Positions 21,409 through 29,249 of a DNA stretch of 64,000 nt are shown one piece after another. Where the stretch lies: assembly GCF_958405895.1 (NCBI RefSeq), contig NZ_CATZAR010000005.1. One strand, written 5' to 3'. Source of the DNA: Ralstonia thomasii. GTDB taxonomy: Bacteria; Pseudomonadota; Gammaproteobacteria; Burkholderiales; Burkholderiaceae. The first letter of the stretch is position 1. Every line of letters starts with the position of its first letter. Under the pieces are notes generated by a model. It was given only the letters and a program-made list of their open reading frames with translations, made no database searches and had not been told where the DNA came from. The translations under genes were made by a program, and so were the position numbers.

Positions 21409-21657
21409 ATGCCATACAAGGGTAAAAAACTCATCGTCGGCCACCGTCCGTGGTGGCGTCATCCGATCTTTCCGTGGGGATGGTACTCGCTTAGCAAGGA
21501 TCGGTTTGATGGTGCATCGCCTCTATGTGTCGACGGCTATCACGCACCTAGTGATGGCGGAGGCGGCAAGTACGAATATGTGGTGCCTCACCACAGCAGT
21601 GGAGATGGCGGAGACGTGATCATCGAGCCCGCGATGACGGGGAGGGATGATGAGTAA
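21409..21657 (+). CDS. Small phage protein, 82 aa, unknown function
   Basis: ATG 21409 follows the previous stop by four bases. The sequence is rich in aromatic residues (HRPWWRHPIFPWGWYSLSKD) and has a Gly-rich stretch (PSDGGGGKYEYV). No family is recognised. The end overlaps the start of the next gene. Confidence 0.4.
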   Translation: MPYKGKKLIVGHRPWWRHPIFPWGWYSLSKDRFDGASPLCVDGYHAPSDGGGGKYEYVVPHHSSGDGGDVIIEPAMTGRDDE

Positions 21658-21889
21658 CTACCTAATGTTCTGGCTGAGCAAGAGCATTGTCGAGTTCGGA
21701 ATTGCGCTTGGCATTTTGGCGATTAGCGGCATCGTATTGCTTGCACTGTGGCTGCCAACATGGCGAAAACAATCAAAGTGCTCGCATGACCGTGTGCATG
21801 AAACTCAAGCCTGCGATGCGATCTGCCTGCGGTGCGGGAAGAATCTTGGGTTCATCGATACATGGCGGGAACAGCAGCAATGCAAGTAG
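21650..21889 (+). CDS. Small membrane protein with C-terminal Cys pairs, 79 aa
   Basis: Two adjacent ATGs exist (21647, 21650). The second is preferred because GGAGG at 21641-21645 is too close to the first. One transmembrane helix (IVEFGIALGILAISGIVLLA) is followed by a cytosolic or periplasmic tail. The tail holds C-x-H, then CDAICLRCGKNLG, and a final Cys, resembling a zinc ribbon. No function is known. Confidence 0.5.
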   Translation: MSNYLMFWLSKSIVEFGIALGILAISGIVLLALWLPTWRKQSKCSHDRVHETQACDAICLRCGKNLGFIDTWREQQQCK

Positions 21890-21943
21890 CTCTGAAGAGA
21901 ATTCTGGAGACGACTAGCACGTCTTGGAAACTGGGATGCAACG

Positions 21944-22174
21944 ATGAAAGCACTTCGGATAAAACAGGTAATCGAGAAGGTTGCCCTGAGCCAATCGACC
22001 ATCTACGCAATGATTGCCAAGGGAGAATTCCCGAAATCGTTTGAGCTCACGCCTGGTCGCGTGGCGTGGCTTGAGGAAGACGTCGACGCTTGGCTAGCGG
22101 AAAAGGCCGGGCGCAACAGTGCAAACGCAACATCACTTGTGGCAGTCGGGATAGGGATGCCGCAACTGGGGTGA
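21944..22174 (+). CDS. AlpA-family regulator / excisionase-like protein
   Basis: This 76-aa MerR-like winged helix carries the AlpA signature: LRIKQVIEKVALSQSTIYAM, then IAKGEFPKSFELTPGRVAWL with DVDAWLAEK. AlpA/Vis proteins act as activators and as recombination-directionality factors for P4-type and other integrases. It is the last recognisable gene of the rightward operon, where lambda has xis and int, but no integrase follows in this window. The attachment site is therefore not located. Confidence 0.8.
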   Translation: MKALRIKQVIEKVALSQSTIYAMIAKGEFPKSFELTPGRVAWLEEDVDAWLAEKAGRNSANATSLVAVGIGMPQLG

Positions 22175-22368
22175 AAACGGGGGTGAGGGTTGGCTGACGA
22201 CGCGAGACCCAAACCAGACAAGGCTTTGCGGGAAATGTTTGGCCCCCACCGCTTCCGCCAGCCCCTGGTTCCAAGGCGCTCCAGATTTCTCCCGCACTCT
22301 TCCGCGCACCCCAATAGCAACGTCGCAACGGCATGGGGCCGATTTCTATTCCAGCCCGTGCCGTTTTG

Positions 22369-22818
22369 TCAGTGCCGCGCCGTGGGCCAAAGCGCATCGG
22401 CGTCTTCTCCCAGCGCCTCGGCAATGGCGAGGCGAACGCGCTTCGCTCCATTGCCCGCGATGGAAGACGACAGCAATTGCGGCGTGACGTCGTCCAAACC
22501 CAGTTTTTCCGAGAGCCCACGCAGAGTGGTCTTCCCGAAACGCTCTTCAAGGAGGCGTTTAACGAGTGGGACAGCGCGGGAAACTTCACGAGGATCCGAC
22601 GGCAGTCCTCCTGCCGGACTTCTCTTCTTGCGCTCTTTCGGCTTGATCGGAAGATCTACCGATTGAGGAAGAGGATTCTCGGCCATGGAGCGACCCAGAT
22701 TTGCTAACGCTTCGGCGACGTTTCGCCCGGTGCTGGAGCACATCGCGCCCGGCGCTACCAACACCGCAAAACAATTACCGCGATCTTGGTACAACCTGAC
22801 CTTGCAAATCAAATCCAT
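22369..22818 (-). CDS. HTH regulator with HicB-like N-terminus, 149 aa
   Basis: The frame starts at ATG 22818-22816. The N-terminal 50 residues (DRGNCFAVLVAPGAMCSSTG, then NVAEALANLGRSMAE) have the short beta-alpha layout seen in HicB-like antitoxin domains. The C-terminal part (TTLRGLSEKLGLDDVTPQLL, then ALGEDADALWP) resembles a Ner/XRE-type DNA-binding helix-turn-helix. It faces the end of the prophage operon. AT-rich inverted repeats at its own promoter suggest autoregulation. There is no HicA-like toxin beside it. It could belong to the prophage or to a separate element. Confidence 0.5.
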   Translation of the reverse strand: MDLICKVRLYQDRGNCFAVLVAPGAMCSSTGRNVAEALANLGRSMAENPLPQSVDLPIKPKERKKRSPAGGLPSDPREVSRAVPLVKRLLEERFGKTTLRGLSEKLGLDDVTPQLLSSSIAGNGAKRVRLAIAEALGEDADALWPTARH

Positions 22819-22840
22819 ATGATTTGAGCGTTAAATCAAA
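22802..22840 (-). promoter_or_regulatory. AT-rich operator-like repeats at the 22818 gene promoter
   Basis: TGATTT and AAATCA arms flank GAGCGTT (22820-22838), and two further copies of AAATC lie just downstream at 22806-22815. The region is far richer in A and T than its surroundings and covers the start codon of the leftward regulator. It is a plausible autoregulatory operator and promoter. Confidence 0.4.
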
Positions 22841-23475
22841 ATAGTTTTATTTTTTATTGTTTTATGGAATGAAATAACCTGGCAGCGCTCCGTCATGCCC
22901 CGTTGGCAAAGCAGGGACACGAGCACCACCCCAAGCCCCGAGGGGGCTTGAGGCAGGTCGAGCGCGTAAAGACACTCCCCGTTCTTCGAAGTCGGTGTGA
23001 CTCGTTATTATGTGGTGTTCACCAATCATCTTATTGGTGATCACCCGCGCATCAACGCCGAGCAATATCGCCGAAATGCCAACTCGAAAAAACAGGGTGA
23101 ATCCGCTCACCCCATTCCTCCGAAGCTGACCTGGCCTGACTAGGCCAAGCGACCTGCTGTTTTCCCCGTTGCTCGCCCTGCGTCGGCTCCATGGAACCGC
23201 GCGGGCGCTGAACTTTTTTATTAGGCGTGATGCCGATGCCGAATATTGTCGAGAACGATAACAGACGCTATTCTGGCTGGCACCCTGCTAATTAGAGGGT
23301 AAGAACGTGCCGGCACGCCGTTCACGCGAGCCAGCACGCGGGCAATGGGGCAAAGTCGCGGTAATCACAACCTTGTGCAACCGCTTGTCGCTGCCTGAAG
23401 ACGGCGACCGCACCTGGTAATGCTCCTCGGCGCCTGGCCATCGGTTCTTTGTATTGCAACCCACTGCAGCCGACC
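22819..23475. other. Intergenic region at the prophage-chromosome boundary
   Basis: No convincing gene. The frames on either strand are short, lack ribosome-binding sites and have odd composition. Contents: the AT-rich promoter block; a GC hairpin CAAGCCCC/GGGGCTTG (around 22935-22953) without a T-run; and a perfect hairpin TCACCAAT, CATCTT, ATTGGTGA (23019-23040). The prophage attachment site could lie here or in 22175-22368, but no repeat partner is visible. Confidence 0.5.
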
Positions 23476-24060
23476 ATGGAAGTCCTCAAGGATGTAAGCG
23501 CGATTGCTTTGGCCAATAGTCTTCCAGACGGCGTCTTTCTGGTCGACGAGCGTGGGCGGATTCGTCACGCCAATGCAGCGTGGGAAGACATTCTTGGTTA
23601 TCGGCCATCCGAGCTGCTGGGGCAAACCATGCTCGAACTCGTGGCGCCGGACGACCGCGACAGAACGCAAAAGCAAGCGGGTCGGGTTCAGGCGGGAGTG
23701 AAGTGCAGCGGATTCGAGAATCGCTATCGGCACCAGTCGGGCACCGATGTCCATTTGTCATGGTCGGCACAGTGGAACGTGGAGCATCGACTGCGCATTG
23801 GCGTGGCGCGCAATGTCACCGCATTGAGGACGCTGGCGGAGCCCAGTCCGCTGGCGCAACTGCAGGCGCGTCTGGCGCCTCACGAATCCAGGGTGTTGCA
23901 GTTGCTGTTGACTGAAGCCGCAGAAAAGCAGATTGCGGAACAGCTCGGTCTGGCCACGTCGACCACGCACTCTTACATTACGAGCGTCTATCGCAAGTTC
24001 GGCGTGCGTGGCCGCGCTGGGCTGATGAGCCTGTGGCTCAAAGAGATGCGAAGCCGCTGA
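23476..24060 (+). CDS. PAS-domain LuxR-type transcriptional regulator
   Basis: This 194-aa protein is read from ATG 23476; the TTG at 23449 is an alternative. A PAS sensor (about residues 10-115; SLPDGVFLVDERGRIRHANA and GYRPSELLGQTMLELV) precedes a LuxR/GerE helix-turn-helix (APHESRVLQLLLTEAAEKQI, then LGLATSTTHSYITSVYRKFG). It should sense a small ligand, redox state or light through PAS and bind DNA as a dimer. It stands alone, about 650 bases downstream of the regulator on the other strand. No operon partner is seen. Confidence 0.8.
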   Translation: MEVLKDVSAIALANSLPDGVFLVDERGRIRHANAAWEDILGYRPSELLGQTMLELVAPDDRDRTQKQAGRVQAGVKCSGFENRYRHQSGTDVHLSWSAQWNVEHRLRIGVARNVTALRTLAEPSPLAQLQARLAPHESRVLQLLLTEAAEKQIAEQLGLATSTTHSYITSVYRKFGVRGRAGLMSLWLKEMRSR

Positions 24061-24137
24061 TACCCGCCCTGTATCACGGCATCGTCGCATCACCATCTGG
24101 CACAAATAGCGCGCGCGCCCTGGGCTATACTGCCGCC

Positions 24138-24215
24138 CGTCACGCACACAACGTGACCTCGGATTGGCGTCCGAGAGCAGATACAGGCGGGTAACCGCCG
24201 GCCGGCGGTTTTTTT
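24138..24215 (+). ncRNA. C4/P4-CI-like antisense RNA candidate
   Basis: A hairpin CTCGG, loop ATTGGCGT, CCGAG (24158-24175) is followed by GATACAGG (24180-24187). A Rho-independent terminator comes next: AACCGCC, GGCC, GGCGGTT and a T-run (24193-24215). A -10-like TATACT lies at 24126-24131. Both the loop and GATACAGG have perfect complements downstream (24282-24302), the hallmark of phage P1 C4 and P4 CI antisense RNAs, which control a downstream gene by RNA pairing. The family call rests on this geometry only. Confidence 0.55.
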
Positions 24216-24281
24216 ACGCCCGTTCATCAAGCGCCTCCTATGGCCGGGCCTTGGTGAGGGAGCGCTCGCGCTCGCCGGTTT

Positions 24282-24365
24282 CCTGTATCGCCGGTACGCC
24301 AACCTTGCCTTGTGCCCGGCCACCCCGATTGGCGTCGGGGTTCGGGTACCTAAACCCGATACAGG
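24282..24365 (+). promoter_or_regulatory. Complementary target and second hairpin copy in the leader of the 24375 gene
   Basis: CCTGTATC (24282-24289) and ACGCCAA (24296-24302) are complementary to GATACAGG and TTGGCGT of the upstream RNA. A second copy follows: CCCCG, ATTGGCGT, CGGGG (24323-24340), a CGGGT/ACCCG hairpin (24343-24358) and GATACAGG (24358-24365). That last motif overlaps the AGGAG ribosome-binding site of the next gene. The two hairpins keep the same loop while their stems differ by compensating changes. Pairing choices here could switch transcription or translation. Confidence 0.5.
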
Positions 24366-24374
24366 AGCATCGAA

Positions 24375-24782
24375 ATGCGCCACGCCTTTGGTCGCCTCGA
24401 GGACACACAATCTCCTTTCCCAGATACCCTCGGTAGTCAAAACGACGTGGCCGAGCCGCTTCAACAGCAACGCGCCGACCTCGTGCGAGCGTTGGCAGCG
24501 GCCGAAGCATCCGTAAGAACATTTCCCATCGGCTCATTGCAACAGGCCAACGCACGGGCCCGCGTCACGCGTTTGCAGAGAGCGCTGCGGCGCTTGAAAG
24601 CCGCGCTTGGCACGTCAAAGCGGCATCAGGACGTTGGCGACTTCCTGATCGAAATGTTTCGCGAGCGCGTTTCTTTCACCGAATGGCAGTCCATCGTGGC
24701 CGAGGCGCGACGCCGCCATGATTCAAAGGCGACGGAAGGTCAAATCGGTACGCTCGCTGCGGGGCCGGGCGCACAAAGCTGA
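24375..24782 (+). CDS. Hypothetical helical protein, 135 aa, behind a C4-like leader
   Basis: ATG 24375 has AGGAG seven bases upstream. The product is mainly helical: LQQQRADLVRALAAAEASVR, then ARARVTRLQRALRRLKAALG, then FLIEMFRERVSFTEWQSIVA. No domain is recognised. The elaborate leader suggests an element-derived gene kept under RNA control. The next gene starts 36 bases downstream on the same strand. Confidence 0.5.
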   Translation: MRHAFGRLEDTQSPFPDTLGSQNDVAEPLQQQRADLVRALAAAEASVRTFPIGSLQQANARARVTRLQRALRRLKAALGTSKRHQDVGDFLIEMFRERVSFTEWQSIVAEARRRHDSKATEGQIGTLAAGPGAQS

Positions 24783-24817
24783 TATAGTCGCGTCGCCTCC
24801 GATTTCTGAACTTTGCG

Positions 24818-25450
24818 ATGTCTCTCGTACTCCGCCGAACCGTTCTCACGTTCGTTGCCGCAGCTTCGGTTGCGGGCGCCGGCCTCGTCCACGCGCAAGC
24901 CAGTGCGCCGCAAGCCCCTGCAGTGTCCACGGCTGCATCGGGCGGCACCGTCGCTGAACTGCAGCAGTTGCTGGCGCAGAAGCGCCTGACCGAACTGCGC
25001 ACGACTTACAACGGCGACTACGGCACGAGCCTGCTGCTGGTCAACGAAGACACCACAGCGTACGTCGCCCTGTCGTATCGCAAGGAACTGTGGCGTGTGT
25101 ACAAGTTTGCGTCGGTCGCTCCAGCCGAAGGCGCATACGAGACGCTGACCGGTCAGACCCGGACGTGGGCCGAAGATGATCTGCGCCGCGCCGTCACGGC
25201 GGGCCAGAAGGCGCAACTGGAGCGCGAAGCCCAGGCAGCTCAGCAGCGCGCCGCATCCCTGAGCCAGGAAGTGCGCATCATGCAGGCGCAGCGCCAGAAA
25301 ATGCTGACTGAACAGCAGACCATGCGTCAGGAGACGAAGGCGCTGGACATCGAGCGCCGCGCGTATCAGACCCAGGTTGAATCGCTGCAGCAGCAGATCC
25401 GCTTGCTGGAAAAACAGCTCAACGATCCGCACTGGTCGCCCGCGCCTTAA
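24818..25450 (+). CDS. DUF2968-type exported coiled-coil protein
   Basis: This 210-aa protein has a Sec signal peptide (LTFVAAASVAGAGLVHAQA). A small domain follows (VAELQQLLAQKRLTELRTTY through YVALSYRKELWRVYKFASV), then a long Gln/Glu/Arg-rich coiled coil (about residues 125-205). The pattern fits the DUF2968 family found in Ralstonia, Cupriavidus and Burkholderia. It is periplasmic, and no function is established. It starts the run of ordinary chromosomal genes. Confidence 0.7.
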   Translation: MSLVLRRTVLTFVAAASVAGAGLVHAQASAPQAPAVSTAASGGTVAELQQLLAQKRLTELRTTYNGDYGTSLLLVNEDTTAYVALSYRKELWRVYKFASVAPAEGAYETLTGQTRTWAEDDLRRAVTAGQKAQLEREAQAAQQRAASLSQEVRIMQAQRQKMLTEQQTMRQETKALDIERRAYQTQVESLQQQIRLLEKQLNDPHWSPAP

Positions 25451-25645
25451 ACGTCTCGTCAAGGGCTTTGACATTCACCTTCCTGGCCTGGCGCAACTGC
25501 GGCAGGCCAGCGACCTCTCCGCCTTCGATGCAACGCGCATCGACTTAAGAGCAATCTGATCGACCACCGTCCATCTGCCGCTTAGCATGGCGCCTGCTTG
25601 CGCAGCCGGCTTGGATGCGCGCTGCGGCCATCAGCGGAGACGGAT

Positions 25646-26371
25646 TTGGAATCCCCCAACTTCATCATCGACGGACACCTGCGCCTACCGGGCTTGGTGC
25701 GTATGCCGCCGCCTTTCGGGCCTGCACTCGACAGCGCGCAGCCCGGCGCCGCAACACAGGTCAGCGCGTCGATCGATCCAGCAGCCCACACGTGCGGTAG
25801 CGCCGGTACAGCCCGCCATAGGCAGTGGCCTCAACGCATGACCGCGCTGTCGGTTGGCATGGCATGCACGCTGGCGGCCGCGCTGCTTGGCTGGCAGACC
25901 GGGCAGCATCGCCAGCCAGCCGCAGAGTTTGATCAAGCAACCGTGGCCGCCATCGCCCAGCCGACCACACCGATCGTTCTGCTCGAGAACCCTCCTGCCG
26001 AGCCCGTCGCGTCAGCGCAAACCCAAGAGCCCGAGGAATCCGAAACCGCTATCGCAGCCGCAACGGCGGTCGCGCGTGCTCCCGACACGACGTTGGACGG
26101 TGCGGAAGTCACTAGGCCGGTCATCGCTGCTGCATCGCCGGTGGTGACGCAATTGCCGGCGAAATCGATCCGGACGCGCATGCTTGTGCGGGCCGTCGAG
26201 CCAGCACCGACACACGAGTTGGAACGGCCGGCCACACTGCTCGACGAGGAATCTGCGTTCATCGAATTCGAGTCGGCACCGATCGACACGGCGCCAATCG
26301 CTTCAGGCTATGCGGCGCCGGGCGCGCCGGTGCATATCGAACTGCAACGGCATACGCGCTTCACGGACTGA
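25646..26371 (+). CDS. Hypothetical single-pass membrane protein
   Basis: The start is uncertain: TTG 25646 (used here, with GGAGA upstream), TTG 25598 or ATG 25703. One hydrophobic segment (MTALSVGMACTLAAALLG) is followed by a long Ala/Pro/Glu-rich low-complexity stretch with little secondary structure. It looks like a periplasmic or envelope-spanning spacer. Such proteins evolve fast and are lineage-specific. No function is assigned. Confidence 0.4.
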   Translation: MESPNFIIDGHLRLPGLVRMPPPFGPALDSAQPGAATQVSASIDPAAHTCGSAGTARHRQWPQRMTALSVGMACTLAAALLGWQTGQHRQPAAEFDQATVAAIAQPTTPIVLLENPPAEPVASAQTQEPEESETAIAAATAVARAPDTTLDGAEVTRPVIAAASPVVTQLPAKSIRTRMLVRAVEPAPTHELERPATLLDEESAFIEFESAPIDTAPIASGYAAPGAPVHIELQRHTRFTD

Positions 26372-26396
26372 CCGGAGCGCGTGCCGCCACGCCGGC

Positions 26397-27044
26397 TCAG
26401 TGCAACTGGCCGCCGGTTTCGCGTACATCGTGCAGCGTGCGCAGCGTTGTCTCGATGGCGATGCGCAGACCGGTGACGATGGTGTCGTGCGCCATGCTCG
26501 GTTGCCCCGGGTGCTTGGCGGCCTGCGACGGCAGATACGGGATGTGGATGAAGCCGCCGCGCGTGGGCAGCTTGTGGCGGGAGATGGCATGCATCAGCCC
26601 ATAGAAAACGTGGTTGCAGACGAAGGTACCCGCCGTCTGCGAGACCGACGCAGGAACGCCACCCGCACGCAGTTCGCGCACGATGGCCTTGATCGGCAGC
26701 GTTGAAAAATACGCGGCCGGACCGTCACTTGCGATGGCGATATCGATCGGTTGCTTGCCGGCGTTGTCGGCAATGCGTGCGTCGTCAACATTGATGGCGA
26801 TGCGCTCGATGGCCATCTCGGCTCGGCCGCCAGCCTGCCCCACGGCAATCACCACCTCCGGCTGCAGCGTCTGCAGCAACTTGCCGAGCACTTTGTTGGA
26901 TTCGCCGAAGATGGTCGGCAACTGTCGCGCGACGATCTCGGCGCCGGCGATTCCCTGGCCATCGAGGGTGCGCACGGCTTCCCACGACGGATTGATGGGT
27001 TCGTTCTCGAACGGGTCGAAACCGGTGACGAGGACGGTAGGCAT
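26397..27044 (-). CDS. pcp: Pyrrolidone-carboxylate peptidase (pyroglutamyl peptidase I)
   Basis: This 215-aa C15-family cysteine peptidase removes N-terminal pyroglutamate from peptides in the cytoplasm. The catalytic triad is visible: Glu80 in AIERIAIN, Cys143 in GTFVCNHVFY and His167 in GFIHIPYLP. It is the last gene of a leftward operon whose other products import pyroglutamate and open its ring to glutamate. The released pyroglutamate would feed directly into that pathway. Confidence 0.92.
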   Translation of the reverse strand: MPTVLVTGFDPFENEPINPSWEAVRTLDGQGIAGAEIVARQLPTIFGESNKVLGKLLQTLQPEVVIAVGQAGGRAEMAIERIAINVDDARIADNAGKQPIDIAIASDGPAAYFSTLPIKAIVRELRAGGVPASVSQTAGTFVCNHVFYGLMHAISRHKLPTRGGFIHIPYLPSQAAKHPGQPSMAHDTIVTGLRIAIETTLRTLHDVRETGGQLH

Positions 27045-27122
27045 GATGTTCTCCTGCTTGCTGCGTAAGACAAAAACGATGATAAACGTCCGTCGAACAT
27101 CATGCCCGAGCGCGTTGCGGCG

Positions 27123-28148
27123 TCAGTTTGCCTTGCTGCGCTTGTTCTCGAAGTTCAACAGGATGTCGACTTCTTCCGTGCCCGCCGTGTGCAGCCATTC
27201 GCGCGTCAGACGCTCGCCCAGGCGGCGCATGTCGCCCTGCAGCGTCACGTCGGGATTGAGCACGCGCACGCCGGTCTTGGCGAGTTCGGCTTCGTCGCGC
27301 TCGTAGGTCTGGCGGCTGGAATCCCAACCGCGCGCCTCGTAATCCTTGGCGAGTTTGAGCACGGTCTGCTGCGTCGCGGGCGGGAGCTTGGCGAAGCGCG
27401 CCTCATTCACGAACACGGCGTTCTTTGGGATCCACGCGTTGACCTTGTAGTAATAGGTCATGCGCTGGCCAGCCTTCGTCTCCAGACCAGTGGACGGCGA
27501 GGTGACCATCGTGTCGATCCGGCCGCCGGCAATCGCGGCAGTCAGATCAGCGGCTTCCACCTGCACGGCCTGTGCGCCGTACAGCTCGGCAATGCGCTTT
27601 TGCGCCGCGTTATAGGTGCGCAAACGATGTCCCTTCAGGTCGGACAAACGGGCGATCGGTGTTTCGGAATACAGGTTCTGCGGCGGCCAGGGCACGGCGT
27701 ACAGCAGGCGCAAACCATTGGCCTTCATCAACGCTTCGATGTGGCTGCGCGAGGCATCCCACAGCAGGCGCGCATCGTTGTAGCCCGACACCACGAAGGG
27801 AATCGAATCCACGCCGAAAAGCGGATCGCGCTGAGCCAGCGTCGAGAGCATCACTTCGCCCGCTTCCGCCTTGCCGTCCTTGACGCCGTCAAAGATGGCG
27901 GCCGGCTTGAGCAGCGTGCCGTTCGGATAGACCTCGAGCTTGAGCCCGCCATTGGTGGCGCTGCTGACTGCGGTGGCAAAGGCCTGCAGGTTTTGCGTAT
28001 GGAAATTGACGGCCGGATACGGCGTGGCCACTCGGAGCGTTTCCGCGCTGGCTTGCGCGGCGGAAATCAACGACAGCGCGCTGGCTGCGAGAACACAAAA
28101 AAAGCGGCGTCCCGACATGGAACGGCCGCTCGTCATCTGGCTGCTCAT
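27123..28148 (-). CDS. TRAP-type periplasmic solute-binding protein (DctP family)
   Basis: This 341-aa protein is read from ATG 28148-28146, behind GGGGGGA. A Sec signal peptide (FFCVLAASALSLISAAQASA) precedes a DctP fold: ETLRVATPYPAVNFHTQNLQ, then YSETPIARLSDLKGHRLRTY, then MVTSPSTGLETKAGQRMTYY. TRAP receptors capture organic acids for a sodium-driven permease, but no DctQ/DctM genes are beside it. In this operon it could pair with the DUF969/DUF979 membrane proteins or an unlinked permease. Pyroglutamate or a related amide is a reasonable ligand by context. Confidence 0.78.
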   Translation of the reverse strand: MSSQMTSGRSMSGRRFFCVLAASALSLISAAQASAETLRVATPYPAVNFHTQNLQAFATAVSSATNGGLKLEVYPNGTLLKPAAIFDGVKDGKAEAGEVMLSTLAQRDPLFGVDSIPFVVSGYNDARLLWDASRSHIEALMKANGLRLLYAVPWPPQNLYSETPIARLSDLKGHRLRTYNAAQKRIAELYGAQAVQVEAADLTAAIAGGRIDTMVTSPSTGLETKAGQRMTYYYKVNAWIPKNAVFVNEARFAKLPPATQQTVLKLAKDYEARGWDSSRQTYERDEAELAKTGVRVLNPDVTLQGDMRRLGERLTREWLHTAGTEEVDILLNFENKRSKAN

Positions 28149-28289
28149 GAATCCCCCCGGAGAAAGAGCACGATGCGAGGTCGACACGACTGCATGCCCT
28201 TGTCTCCCGGGCAGCGATCGCGCTGGGTGGCGTCCGCCGGCTAAGAACCGCCAGCGTGACGCACACCGCACGCGACGCATTAAACACGA

Positions 28290-29246
28290 TTAGTGGAGCA
28301 TCAGGAAGTACAAGAGCACGATATTGGCTGCAAGCAACAGTAGCGCGGTCGGGACTTGCGCTTTGATCACAGCGTTCTTATCGGACAACTCCAACAGCGC
28401 GGCAGGCACGATATTGAAGTTCGCCGCCATCGGGGTCATCAGCGTGCCGCAGTAGCCCGAGAACATGCCGATAGCCGCCATCACCGCCGGATTGGCATGG
28501 AACACGCCCACCAGGATCGGCACGCCCACGCCGCCTGTCATGACCGGGAAGGCCGCAAAGCCGTTGCCCATGATGACGGTGAAGAGCGCCATGCCCACGC
28601 AATAGACGACCACCGCGACCAGTCGATAGTCCATGTTGATGTAGGCGGTGGTCAGGTGCGCCACGGCCTTGCCCACGCCGGCATCGGCGAAGACCAGGCC
28701 GAGCATGGCCAGCATCTGCGGCAGCACCAGCGCCCAGCCGAGCGACTCCGTCAGCCGACGCGACTCACGCATGGCCTGCACCGGCGTGTCGCGGGTCAGC
28801 CAGCACGCCAGCGCGAGCGAGATGATGCAGCCCAGGCCCAGTGAGACGAAGGTCTGGTTCTTCGGATCGAGCAGCAGGTCGCCACCGATCTTCACGTCCT
28901 TCAGGAACACGCTGCCGATGACGGTGACCAGCGGAATGGTCAGCGCCGGAATGAACAGACGGTTGCCCAGGCGCTTGGCCGATGCGCGGCGCTCTTCTGC
29001 CGGCAGTTCACCGTGCTTGCCCAGCGTCACGCCGCCGGTGCCGGCCAGCAGTGCCATCACCACGGCACCCACACCAACCACGATCGGTGGGATCTTGTCG
29101 CCAACAAGGAAGATGACGGCGAAGATCGCCCAGAACAGGCCCGTGGTCCAGCGACGCGGGTGGTTCTTGTCGGCAAAGGTCATCAGCGCGGTGATCGTCA
29201 GGATGATCCCGGCCAGCCAGTACAGATAGTTGATCGACAGAATCAT
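28290..29246 (-). CDS. DUF979 membrane protein, putative 5-oxoproline transporter subunit
   Basis: This 318-aa, highly hydrophobic protein has about nine transmembrane helices, a VIMGNGFAAFPVMTGGVGVP core and a GYCGTLMTPMAANFNIVPAA motif. It matches the DUF979 family, which nearly always sits beside DUF969 and pyroglutamate or pyroglutamyl-peptidase genes. The pair is predicted to transport 5-oxoproline. It begins three bases after the DUF969 stop. Confidence 0.8.
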   Translation of the reverse strand: MILSINYLYWLAGIILTITALMTFADKNHPRRWTTGLFWAIFAVIFLVGDKIPPIVVGVGAVVMALLAGTGGVTLGKHGELPAEERRASAKRLGNRLFIPALTIPLVTVIGSVFLKDVKIGGDLLLDPKNQTFVSLGLGCIISLALACWLTRDTPVQAMRESRRLTESLGWALVLPQMLAMLGLVFADAGVGKAVAHLTTAYINMDYRLVAVVVYCVGMALFTVIMGNGFAAFPVMTGGVGVPILVGVFHANPAVMAAIGMFSGYCGTLMTPMAANFNIVPAALLELSDKNAVIKAQVPTALLLLAANIVLLYFLMLH

Positions 29247-29249
29247 GGC

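Noticed and set aside
22190..22666. 158-residue plus-strand frame after the AlpA gene, considered as an integrase start
   Set aside because: It starts at TTG, is Ser/Arg/Pro-rich, overlaps the better-supported leftward regulator and shows no integrase motif.
22862..23110. 82-residue minus-strand frame in the boundary region
   Set aside because: No ribosome-binding site or family pattern, and it runs through hairpins and AT-rich promoter sequence.
24097..24131. Sigma-54 promoter ahead of the C4-like RNA (TGGCAC present)
   Set aside because: The downstream element at the right spacing reads GCGC and not TTGC. The TATACT -10 is a better candidate.
27102..28244. 380-residue plus-strand frame opposite the TRAP receptor gene
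   Set aside because: High-GC antisense frame. The minus-strand product has a signal peptide and a DctP fold.
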